From: an uncultured Flavobacteriaceae bacterium
GTDB lineage: Bacteria; Bacteroidota; Bacteroidia; Flavobacteriales; Flavobacteriaceae
Direction of reading: 5' to 3'
Length of the DNA: 64,000 nucleotides
Assembly: GCA_913043275.1 (NCBI GenBank)
Contig: CAJWLL010000007.1
Coordinates: 1 to 64,000, forward strand
Positions 39,702 through 48,933 of this stretch are shown piece after piece. The notes beneath the pieces are model-generated. The model was not told the DNA's origin. It made no database searches and was given only the letters and a program-made list of their open reading frames with translations. The translations under genes were made by a program, and so were the position numbers. The number at the start of each line of letters is the position of its first letter. Position 1 is the stretch's first letter.

Positions 39702-41498
39702 ATGAAAAAAAACCTCTTTATTTTAATACTTATTCCTTTGTTTTCTTTGGGACAAAACTTGATAGAGGAAAATGTTGACCCTTTCAAAGAACTAATAACT
39801 GAACCAGTGTTTGGAGGTCCAATCAAATCATTTTTTAAGGGGGGGTGGATTGATAATTATGGCATGATTAAGCTGGCGGAAAATGTTTTTGGAATGACTG
39901 TCTTTAATTCAGGACATCAATTTAATGGAGATTTTTGTTTTAATTGTAACCCTGTAGAAGGGGAGTTCGGACACTATAATCCGATATTTTTAGAAGATTT
40001 GATTAAAACTGTTAAGTCTATGTCACCAAAATTAAAAACAGTTCTTATGCCCCTGTATTTTGAGAAATTTGAAAGTCCTTTAAGAAAGCTAATGGAAAAT
40101 CAAATTGAATATCATTTTGCTTCTGATTGTAATAGGCATATTCTTGAAAGAATAAAAAATAAAGATGATATAAAAGAGATCATGTATGAAATTTATTTTG
40201 GTATAGAGAACAATTGTGATGAAATTTCAAATGAAACCTTGTTTTGGATCAGAAGAGATTATGATGGAACCTCAAAACAGTTCTTAAAATTATTTAATCT
40301 AATTATTAGTGTGTTTGATCCTCAAGAACTCTCTTCTTCTTCTTCTTCTTCTTCACTTAATTTCAATAACTCAATTTGGACAAATGGAGTTTCAACAGTC
40401 CATATACAAACATATAAGCGAATTAAAATAAATGATGATATAAAATTAAGGGGATATGTGTTTGACGGTTTTTTAAATAGAGATTATAAAAGTTTCAATC
40501 TATATAATGATAAAGGATATTTCATTTGGTTTGACAGTGTTGAAAATCAAAAGAATATTATGGGTGTAAATGCTGAAAGTGGCTTGAATGTTAGAGATAA
40601 TCCGAGTACATCCGGAAAAATAATTGGCAAATTGCCAAACGGTGTTCTTTTGAAAATCTTAAACAAAACTGACAAATCATTAACCATCAATGATGTTCAT
40701 AAAAAAACTGGAGATGTTATTAAAATCGAGGGTAATTGGGTAGAAGTTGAAACTTATCATCCTTCAAATGGATTTTCAATGGATAATATGGAAGCTAATG
40801 GAGAGCTCAATTTGGAATGTCATATGTGTGAATCTCAGTATATAAAAGAAAAAAGTAGAGATAAAGTCGTAATTGTAAAGGGTTTTCAAGGTGATTATGG
40901 CAGTAGCACTCAAGAGACACATTCGTTTAATGTAATTAATGATGAATTATTCTATACTAAAGAGTATATAAATGGAGAGGGAGACGTAAGTGAATTAAAA
41001 ACTAAATGGATTCCCATAAACTCTGATCCAACATATTTAGAGAATATTATTGAGTTTAACAGAAAAAACATTGAAGTTTTTAAAGAGAAAAAAGATCAAC
41101 ACGATTATAATCAAAGATTAGCTGAAAAATTAGATTATGAATATGATGAATTTGAAGAAGAACGACGTTATTTTATTTACGAAAAACCGGCTATTGAAGA
41201 TCCAACATCTGCATATGATTTTTATTATCTTGGAATGATTAATATCATTTCTCGTTATGGAATGTATAATATCCCTGAATACAACGATTTTAATCCTGAC
41301 AAACTTAAAGCAATTGAATATTTTAATAAGTCTATTGAACTAGACCCTAATTATCATCCGTCATATTTTAGGCGAGGATTAACTAAATATTCAATTAATC
41401 AAAAAGATGGATGTGAGGATATCAAAAAAGCATTGAGTTTTGAAAACTTTATGTCCCCTGCCACTGCTCAAAAATTTTTAAGACAAAATTGTAAATAA
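39702..41498 (+). CDS. Secreted protein with bacterial SH3 domain and C-terminal TPR
   Basis: GVNAESGLNVRDNPSTSGKIIGKLPNGVLLKIL (SH3b); KAIEYFNKSIELDPNYHPSYFRRGLTKY (TPR). Confidence 0.8.
   Translation: MKKNLFILILIPLFSLGQNLIEENVDPFKELITEPVFGGPIKSFFKGGWIDNYGMIKLAENVFGMTVFNSGHQFNGDFCFNCNPVEGEFGHYNPIFLEDLIKTVKSMSPKLKTVLMPLYFEKFESPLRKLMENQIEYHFASDCNRHILERIKNKDDIKEIMYEIYFGIENNCDEISNETLFWIRRDYDGTSKQFLKLFNLIISVFDPQELSSSSSSSSLNFNNSIWTNGVSTVHIQTYKRIKINDDIKLRGYVFDGFLNRDYKSFNLYNDKGYFIWFDSVENQKNIMGVNAESGLNVRDNPSTSGKIIGKLPNGVLLKILNKTDKSLTINDVHKKTGDVIKIEGNWVEVETYHPSNGFSMDNMEANGELNLECHMCESQYIKEKSRDKVVIVKGFQGDYGSSTQETHSFNVINDELFYTKEYINGEGDVSELKTKWIPINSDPTYLENIIEFNRKNIEVFKEKKDQHDYNQRLAEKLDYEYDEFEEERRYFIYEKPAIEDPTSAYDFYYLGMINIISRYGMYNIPEYNDFNPDKLKAIEYFNKSIELDPNYHPSYFRRGLTKYSINQKDGCEDIKKALSFENFMSPATAQKFLRQNCK
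40332..40355 (+). repeat. (TCT)7TCA trinucleotide repeat encoding Ser8
   Basis: ctc tct tct tct tct tct tct tct tca ctt in the 598-aa ORF (LSSSSSSSSL). Confidence 0.9.
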
Positions 41499-41516
41499 AA
41501 TTAATTTATAATTGTT

Positions 41517-42650
41517 TTAGTTTAAAGATAGAGGACGACCATAGCCATTTTCTTCTTTTTGATCAAGACCGAAGAGCTTTCGAATTGTAGGAGCAATTTG
41601 ATTGGTATATAATTGATTTTCAATCTTCAATTCACCTTTAACTAAGATTCCATTTCCAAAAGTGATAATCCAAGTTTGATCTGACCCTTTAATTTTTGTG
41701 CCATGGCTTCGCCAAGAATCAATTGGGGTTGTCCCTCTGCCATGATCTGTTGTAATTATAAAAGTAGTTTTTCCACTATAATAAGCATTGTTTTCTATAT
41801 AATTCCATAAATCTGCAATCAAAGCATCTGTATTCTTGGTTGATCTCAAATATGATTCATAATCTCCATTGTGCGCAAAATCATCGGTCTCACCATAAGA
41901 AATGAATATAAAATCGGGCTGGTGTTTTTTAAGATAGGCTTTGGCATATTGATGGGTAAAACCGTCAAGTCTCACACTATCCCATGGGCTCGGTATTTGC
42001 TGTTGAATTTCATTGAGTAATTTCTCCTCCAGACTAAGCGGGAAATCGCTAGAAGTTTCAAATCCACAATTGGTGTAAACCCCAGATCTCTTTTGATTGA
42101 CGATAGAATTAAAAACATCCCAACTACCGAATGCGGCTACTCTACCGCTTCCATTTTTTTTTGCAAATTGCTCTAATACCGTTTCGTTAGGATTTGGTGT
42201 TTTAGCATTACTGTAGATATTTTTATCATCAGCTTTACCAGTTAATATTTCATTGTAACCGGGATAGGAAAACCACATGCTGTTTGTAAGATTAACCTTA
42301 CTTCCAAATTTTCTATTACCATAGATTTGGCCCATTTTAACGCATTTTTTCCAAACAAAAGGCATTAAAATCGACCGCCTATCTTCGGAGCTTTCCCTCC
42401 AATAGGCATTATACAATTTTTTGGGGTGTTTGACGTATTGATCGTTTTGGAGTAGTAATGAATCTGCACCAGTAAAAAGTTCCTGCCATCTCAATCCATC
42501 CAAAGTGATTAAAAACACTTTTTGATCACTCAGTTTATCCTGAGAAAAGCAATTTAGTGTTAAAAATAAAAGGGAATAGACCAAGACCGATTTGCTAAAA
42601 TAGAAGATTAGCAAAGTTTTTTTAACGAGTTTAAAGTTTTTAAAATACAT
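41517..42650 (-). CDS. Alkaline-phosphatase-superfamily / type I phosphodiesterase-like secreted protein
   Basis: KVFLITLDGLRWQELFTGAD; SMWFSYPGYNEILTG (no CxPxR); TTFIITTDHGRGTTPIDSWRSHG. Confidence 0.85.
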   Translation of the reverse strand: MYFKNFKLVKKTLLIFYFSKSVLVYSLLFLTLNCFSQDKLSDQKVFLITLDGLRWQELFTGADSLLLQNDQYVKHPKKLYNAYWRESSEDRRSILMPFVWKKCVKMGQIYGNRKFGSKVNLTNSMWFSYPGYNEILTGKADDKNIYSNAKTPNPNETVLEQFAKKNGSGRVAAFGSWDVFNSIVNQKRSGVYTNCGFETSSDFPLSLEEKLLNEIQQQIPSPWDSVRLDGFTHQYAKAYLKKHQPDFIFISYGETDDFAHNGDYESYLRSTKNTDALIADLWNYIENNAYYSGKTTFIITTDHGRGTTPIDSWRSHGTKIKGSDQTWIITFGNGILVKGELKIENQLYTNQIAPTIRKLFGLDQKEENGYGRPLSLN

Positions 42651-42885
42651 TTTTTTAGTTTAATATGCCTTAAAATAGGGGATATGATAGTATTTAGTTT
42701 TTAGAAATCTCAATTAATAACAATAAGAAATGGTTGTTTAAATTATTAAAAAATGAATTGTATTTGTAACTATCTTGGTTTATTAATTATTAATATATTT
42801 TTTTTAAAATTTATTTTTACAAATAAAAACAAATTATAATTCTTAATTAATATTTAAAAAGATTTTAAAGAAACCTTAATTATAG

Positions 42886-45102
42886 ATGAGAATCAAATTA
42901 TACTTGTTTTTTGCTTTAGTGTTTTACACATGGCAAACAATTTCACAATCTATAATTAATGATTACACAGTTAACTTTACTTCATCGCCCATAAAAATTG
43001 ATGGAAATGATATTGATGAAGCATGGAAGGATGCAGATTCTTTATATACTGAATGGACTACATTTCCAAATGAAACAAATGATTTTGAGTCCCCTAGTCA
43101 AATCAAAATGCTCTATGATGAAAGGTATATATACATTTTGTGTAAAGCTTTCACAAAATCTAATGATTTTGTAATTCCATCATTAAAATGGGATTTTAGT
43201 GGCAAAGCTTCTGATAAAGTCAATTTTGCCTTTGACACATTTAGTGATGGAAGTAATGCTTATCATTTTGGTTCTAATATGCTTGGTGTAAGAGCAGACG
43301 CTTTAGTAACAAACGGGGGAGTAATGGGAACAGGAAGTAGGGGAGAAGTTTATAATCGATCATGGGATGGAAAATGGGATGTTGAAGGTAAAATTTTTGA
43401 TGGTTATTATTTGACTGAATTTAGAATTCCATTCTCTACTTTTCATTACCCAAAAGATTCAAACTCATGGAGATTTAATTTTCTTAGAACTGATACTCAG
43501 CTTCAACAAAGAACAACATGGATTAGAATTCCACAACAATTTAGTCCAATAAACCTTGCTTTCATGGGTAAAATTATCTTTGAGAAAGGTTTATCAAAGC
43601 CCAGAGGAAGAATTTCTTATATACCATATATAAACGGAATTGTACAAAAAAACCACATAGATAATAGTTGTCAAAATAATTTTAGTTACGGGGGAGATAT
43701 GAGAATACCCGTTGGTTCTGGATTAAATATTGACTTAACCATAAATCCTGATTTCTCTCAAGTTGAAGTAGATAATGAAATTATTAATCTTAGCATGTTC
43801 GAAATCAAAATGGAAGAGAAAAGGCAATTCTTTCTCCAAAATAAAGACATTTTTTCAAATTTTGGTGCAACTAGAACAACTAATCCTTTCTTTACTAGGA
43901 GAATTGGCCTTGCAAGAAACCTTGATGGTGATATCATACAAAATAAAATTATTGGAGGTGTAAGGTTAAGTGGTAAAATAAATAATAATCTAAAGTTTGG
44001 ATTTTTAAGTATGATGACAGACGAGGATTTATCTAATGAAATTCCTTCAAATTTAAATACTGTTATTTCACTTCACCAAAAGGTTTTTAATAGTTCTGCG
44101 TTAAAATTTTTATTTATAAATAGAGAGACAACTAAGGATTATGATTTTGTAGAAAAAAACGATAAATATAATAGGTTACTAGGTGTTGAATACGATTTAA
44201 ATTCAAAGGATAATGTTTGGAATGGAAGGTTTTTTGCATATAATTCTTTTAGTCCTTTAGAGGATGAAGACGGATTTTCTGGTGGTGTAAGGATAAGAAA
44301 ACAAACTAGAAAACATAAAATAAATTTTGAATATTCTTACTTAGGAGATGACTATAGAACAGATCTTGGAATACTTAGAAGAGTCGGAGCCTCAAAGTTT
44401 TGTCCTTATTATGAGTATACAGTTTTTCCAAAAAAAGGAAAATTAAATAATATTAGTTTTGGATTTTATTATTGGCTTTGGTTCAATCTAAACAGTAATA
44501 CTGAAAATATTTTAGAAAATAATTTTAATATACCCGTTGTTTTTACTTTTAATAATCAAAGTGAAATTCAAATAATGTTTAGGAAGACAAGTCAATATTT
44601 TGGAAAAAACTTTGATCCAACTGCTATAAACAAAGAAAATCCTTTACCTGGAAATCAAACATATAATTCTAATTATCTTCAAATATTATATGAATCAAAT
44701 CCAACTGAAAAATTTTATTTTATTGTTTCTCAGAATTATGGAAAGTTTTTTGAAGGTCAGAAATATTCTTTTGCAAATAGTCTTAATCTAAGATTACAAC
44801 CTAGACTTTTAGCAAGTATGATATTTAATTACGATAGAATTAAGTTAAGTCATCTTAAAAAAACAGCAAATATTTGGCTTGTTGGTCCAAAAATTGATTT
44901 TACATTTACAAAAAAGCTATTTTGGAGTTCATTGTTACAATTTAGTAGTCAGTCTGAAAATTTTGGAATTAATTCTAGATTGCAGTGGCGATTCAAGGGT
45001 TTGTCAAACCTGTTCTTAGTTTATAATGATAATTATTTAGTTGATCATGAAATAATTCCAAGGACTAGAAGTTTAAATCTTAAGCTTGTCCATTGGTTCT
45101 AA
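42886..45102 (+). CDS. CBM9-like plus DUF5916-like beta-barrel outer-membrane protein, copy A
   Basis: PIKIDGNDIDEAWKDADSLYTEWTTFPNET; SQVEVDNEIINLSMFEIKMEEKRQFFLQNKDIFSNFG; ends LNLKLVHWF. Paralog of 48934-51123. Confidence 0.85.
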   Translation: MRIKLYLFFALVFYTWQTISQSIINDYTVNFTSSPIKIDGNDIDEAWKDADSLYTEWTTFPNETNDFESPSQIKMLYDERYIYILCKAFTKSNDFVIPSLKWDFSGKASDKVNFAFDTFSDGSNAYHFGSNMLGVRADALVTNGGVMGTGSRGEVYNRSWDGKWDVEGKIFDGYYLTEFRIPFSTFHYPKDSNSWRFNFLRTDTQLQQRTTWIRIPQQFSPINLAFMGKIIFEKGLSKPRGRISYIPYINGIVQKNHIDNSCQNNFSYGGDMRIPVGSGLNIDLTINPDFSQVEVDNEIINLSMFEIKMEEKRQFFLQNKDIFSNFGATRTTNPFFTRRIGLARNLDGDIIQNKIIGGVRLSGKINNNLKFGFLSMMTDEDLSNEIPSNLNTVISLHQKVFNSSALKFLFINRETTKDYDFVEKNDKYNRLLGVEYDLNSKDNVWNGRFFAYNSFSPLEDEDGFSGGVRIRKQTRKHKINFEYSYLGDDYRTDLGILRRVGASKFCPYYEYTVFPKKGKLNNISFGFYYWLWFNLNSNTENILENNFNIPVVFTFNNQSEIQIMFRKTSQYFGKNFDPTAINKENPLPGNQTYNSNYLQILYESNPTEKFYFIVSQNYGKFFEGQKYSFANSLNLRLQPRLLASMIFNYDRIKLSHLKKTANIWLVGPKIDFTFTKKLFWSSLLQFSSQSENFGINSRLQWRFKGLSNLFLVYNDNYLVDHEIIPRTRSLNLKLVHWF

Positions 45103-45156
45103 TTTTTGAACTCAGGAAATGAATAATATGTTTTTTATTAATATCAGTTAAGATCA

Positions 45157-46998
45157 ATGAATTTTATTTTGAGATTTTTTTTTATATCTATTTTTTTCTT
45201 TTTCTCTTGTACTTCAAATAAAACAAACTTAAATCCTGAAAATGATATATATGTTTTTCAAAATAAAGAGGGAAATTTAGTTTATTATGAGGATGAGAAA
45301 GGAAATAAAATTCCTGATTTTTCATACGTAGGTTATCACTCTGGAGAAAAACCAATTCCAAATGTTCCAACTGTAATAACTTTAGAGCCTTTACCAGGAG
45401 ATAATACTATATATATTCAAAAGGCAATAGATGAAATTGGTCAATTGACTATAGATAAAAATGGCTTTAGGGGAGCCGTTTTATTAAAAAAAGGTATTTA
45501 TAAAGTTAATGGGTCTCTGTCTCTCTCAAAATCGGGCATTGTACTTAGAGGAGAAGGTAATAGTGATCATGGAACAATCATAGTTGCAACAGGATATGAT
45601 GATATTAAATTTAGAAGAACATTAATTTCAATTGGACCTGGTTCTAATTTCTTTTCAAGGGAACATAAATATGCTGAGAAAATAGAGAGTGGAGTTGTTG
45701 TAAATGAGCAAAGTGGAAGAACTATAATTGATGAATATGTACCAATTGGTGCAAAATCCTTTAAGGTTAGTTCTTCAAGTAGTTACAACATTGGAGATAG
45801 AATAATTGTTTTTAGGCCATCAACACAAGAATGGATCTCATCTATTGGTTGTGATAATTTAAAACCTAAGTGGGACCCAATTACAAATATTAGGTGGGTT
45901 AAAAAAGGAAATAATAAGGGTTTATATTACCTAAGGTCAGAGGGAAGTACAAGTGAATATAAAATTTTAAAAAATAAAAATGAAAGCTGGGAAGAATTTA
46001 AAAACAGATTACCATTTTCATCCGATGGTAAAAAATTAAACATAACCCGACAGTGGCAAGAGGGAGCATATGATTTTTATTTTGAAAGAAAAATCGTCAA
46101 AATTATTGCAGATCAAATATTCATTGATATTCCAATTGTTCACCCCATAGAAAAAAAATTTGGTGGAGGTAAAATATATCATTTTACCAATCCTAGAAGA
46201 GTGACTGAAGTGGGTATTGAAAATCTTAGGTTAGTCTCTGAATTTTCAATACCTACAAAAAATAATCCATATGGTGATCCAGAAAAAATTAATTTGGCTG
46301 AGTTACATGCATGGAATGGAATTCACATTCAGCCTAACTCAGAAAATATTTGGATAAAAAATATTAATGGAAATTATTTTGGTTGGTCCCTGGTTTCAGC
46401 TTCTGGTAAAAAAGCAACAATTCAAGATTGTGCTAATCTTGGACATGCCTCAAAAATTACTGGAGGAAGACGCTACTCTTTTATGATTAATGGCCAGCTT
46501 AATCTTATTCAAAGGTGTGTTGCGAATGCTGGAAGGCACGAGTTTGTTACTCAACAAAAAACTGCTGGTCCAAATGTTTTTGTCGACTGTGTAGGTTATA
46601 ATTCTAAGTCACTTTCTGGACCTCATCATCGTTATTCAGTTGGAACTCTATTTGATAATGTAAAATCTGAAAAACCAATGGAATCTCGATTTCGAGGAAA
46701 TTCTGGCACTGGTCATGGATGGGCAGGTAGCCAAACTTTTTTTTATAATTGTAAAGCACCAAAATTTATAGTAGAATCTCCTCCTGGAGGAATTTCATGG
46801 GTAATTAGATCAGGTGATAATCAAAACAGTGAATTAAATCCAGTCAGTTTATATTACAAACAAGTTCAAGAGAGGCTAGGAAATGATGTTCTAACAAGAT
46901 TAATTGAAAAAAAAGATTTTGATAATATTGGAAAATATAAATGGGTTAAAATAAATTTAAAAGATGAAAAAGAACAGATTAAATTATTTGCTTATTAA
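45157..46998 (+). CDS. Lipoprotein with right-handed parallel beta-helix (pectate lyase-like superfamily)
   Basis: SCTSNK lipobox; YEDEKGNKIPDFSYVGYHSGEKPIPNVPTVITLEPLPGDNTIYIQKAIDEI…FRGAVLLKKGIYKVNGSLSLSKSGIVLRGEG. Confidence 0.83.
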   Translation: MNFILRFFFISIFFFFSCTSNKTNLNPENDIYVFQNKEGNLVYYEDEKGNKIPDFSYVGYHSGEKPIPNVPTVITLEPLPGDNTIYIQKAIDEIGQLTIDKNGFRGAVLLKKGIYKVNGSLSLSKSGIVLRGEGNSDHGTIIVATGYDDIKFRRTLISIGPGSNFFSREHKYAEKIESGVVVNEQSGRTIIDEYVPIGAKSFKVSSSSSYNIGDRIIVFRPSTQEWISSIGCDNLKPKWDPITNIRWVKKGNNKGLYYLRSEGSTSEYKILKNKNESWEEFKNRLPFSSDGKKLNITRQWQEGAYDFYFERKIVKIIADQIFIDIPIVHPIEKKFGGGKIYHFTNPRRVTEVGIENLRLVSEFSIPTKNNPYGDPEKINLAELHAWNGIHIQPNSENIWIKNINGNYFGWSLVSASGKKATIQDCANLGHASKITGGRRYSFMINGQLNLIQRCVANAGRHEFVTQQKTAGPNVFVDCVGYNSKSLSGPHHRYSVGTLFDNVKSEKPMESRFRGNSGTGHGWAGSQTFFYNCKAPKFIVESPPGGISWVIRSGDNQNSELNPVSLYYKQVQERLGNDVLTRLIEKKDFDNIGKYKWVKINLKDEKEQIKLFAY

Positions 46999-47034
46999 GT
47001 AACATCAAATGTTAAGGTGTTCAAACTCTTTTCT

Positions 47035-48516
47035 TTATAATGACGAATATTTTTTATGACCAGAAAGTTCTACTTTTAGGTTTTCTCTTAAATAGATTAA
47101 AATTTTTTCAAATTGTTTTTCATTAGCTAAATTTCGATGAGATAATCTATCATCTTTATGATTATATAGCTCTTCTGCATATACTTTATTTTCATCCTCA
47201 TATGATTGCCACTTGATATATCTATATTTACCATCAGTAATAGTATATCCCATTATCTCTCTTTTATGGTCGTAGCCAAGCTCTTTTCCTTTTGGGTACT
47301 GACTGACAGCAAATTTTTTAACCTCCTCCAGAGGATTCTTTAAAATAGGGACTAAGCTTTTTCCTTCAACCTCGTTAGGAACATCTATCCCAGCTAACTC
47401 GCAAAGAGTAGGATATATATCAACAAACTCAGTAATTGAATTAGTTTTTATTCCTTTTTTAAATCCTGGAGCACTAATGATTAAAGGTGCTCTAGTATCT
47501 AACTCACAGTTTGAATGCTTACACCATAAACCATAATCTCCAAGCTTAAATCCATGATCTCCCCATAAAATAATAATTGTATTGTCTATTATATTTAAAT
47601 CTTTAAGGGTGTTAAATAATTTTCCAACCTGATTATCGATCATGCTTACTGAGGCTCTATAGCCGTGTATAAGTTTTCTGCTTAAGTTTTCTGATAAATA
47701 TTTAGATTCAATTTCTTTGGGGATCCCATGGTATTTTCGAAGCTCACCGAAATTAGTCATTGAAAATACTGGAATACCAATTGGACTTTTTCTTTCTGGA
47801 ATTTTTATTTTCGATGCATCATAGAGATTCCAATATTTTTTTGGAGCTACAAAAGGTAAATGTGGTTTCATAAAACCAACTGCAAGAAAGAAAGGTTTAT
47901 CTGCTTTTGAAAGGATTTTTAGACGTTGGACTCCAATTTTTGAAATAATGGCATCAGTCATATCTTCCTCGGGAGCTTCTGAGGAATGAAAAGGAAGCTT
48001 TTTACCAATAATCTTGGGAAAATCTGATTGTAAATCTGTAGTATCTCCACTATTAATTTTCTTTATTTTTTTTAAAAACTTTCGAAGGTTGTGAGTTTTG
48101 TTCCAAGACAAGGTATCATTCCTATTGCCATGACTAGTATGAAAAATCTTCCCAACCGATTCAGTTTTATAACCATGGAGTTTAAATTGTTGAGGAATTG
48201 TAACAACATTAGGAATTTTAGTTCTAAAAAAAGTATACAAATCATAAATGCCAATTGCATCAGGTCTTAATCCTGTTAATAAACTGTTTCTAGATGGACT
48301 ACAAACAGCTTGTTGACAATATGCATTATTAAAAAGAATACCTCTTTCAGCAATTTTATCAATGTTAGGAGTTACCATATGATTTTCACCATAACAATTT
48401 AGTTCAGGTCTTAAATCATCAATCGCTATAAATAAAATATTTGGTTTTTTGTTTTCTTGAGCTCCAATAAAATTAATTATTGAAAATAAAAACATAACCA
48501 TAAATTGGAATTTCAT
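47035..48516 (-). CDS. Sulfatase, iduronate-2-sulfatase-like (CSPSR motif)
   Basis: KPNILFIAIDDLRPELNCYGENHMVTPNIDKIAERG; AVCSPSRNSLLTGLRPD; LWGDHGFKLGDYGLWCKHSNCELDTRAPL. Confidence 0.95.
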   Translation of the reverse strand: MKFQFMVMFLFSIINFIGAQENKKPNILFIAIDDLRPELNCYGENHMVTPNIDKIAERGILFNNAYCQQAVCSPSRNSLLTGLRPDAIGIYDLYTFFRTKIPNVVTIPQQFKLHGYKTESVGKIFHTSHGNRNDTLSWNKTHNLRKFLKKIKKINSGDTTDLQSDFPKIIGKKLPFHSSEAPEEDMTDAIISKIGVQRLKILSKADKPFFLAVGFMKPHLPFVAPKKYWNLYDASKIKIPERKSPIGIPVFSMTNFGELRKYHGIPKEIESKYLSENLSRKLIHGYRASVSMIDNQVGKLFNTLKDLNIIDNTIIILWGDHGFKLGDYGLWCKHSNCELDTRAPLIISAPGFKKGIKTNSITEFVDIYPTLCELAGIDVPNEVEGKSLVPILKNPLEEVKKFAVSQYPKGKELGYDHKREIMGYTITDGKYRYIKWQSYEDENKVYAEELYNHKDDRLSHRNLANEKQFEKILIYLRENLKVELSGHKKYSSL

Positions 48517-48933
48517 ATCCTAATTAAGATAGTTTTAATTTTTTCAAAAAAAATGAATTAGATCATTGAATTTAAAAAATTATACAATTAACCTTTAATT
48601 AATGATATAAAAATAATTGGATGATATTTTTATTTAACCTTATTTAGTATAGTATTAAGTTTTTTTTCTAAAACGAACTCATTGAAATTAATATCTAACA
48701 TGAAATCTGAATTAAAAAATTCTCAAATTTAAAAACTATTATAAAAGTCGGTTTCTTGAGTTGATTACTATTTGTTTATGATTAAAAATCAGCAATATAC
48801 AAGTTTTTTATACTTTTGAACCATAACTAAAACGATCCCTAAAGGTTTTTTGTTTTAATATTTAAATTAAATTTTTATTTTTTTTTCAATTTTACTTAAA
48901 CTCCAATCTATAGTTAAATCTATTAAGACCAAA

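Noticed and set aside
41517-42650. Considered as a seventh sulfatase
   Set aside because: Lacks C/S-x-P/A-x-R; the FSYPGYNEILTG segment fits a phosphodiesterase/alkaline-phosphatase nucleophile region.
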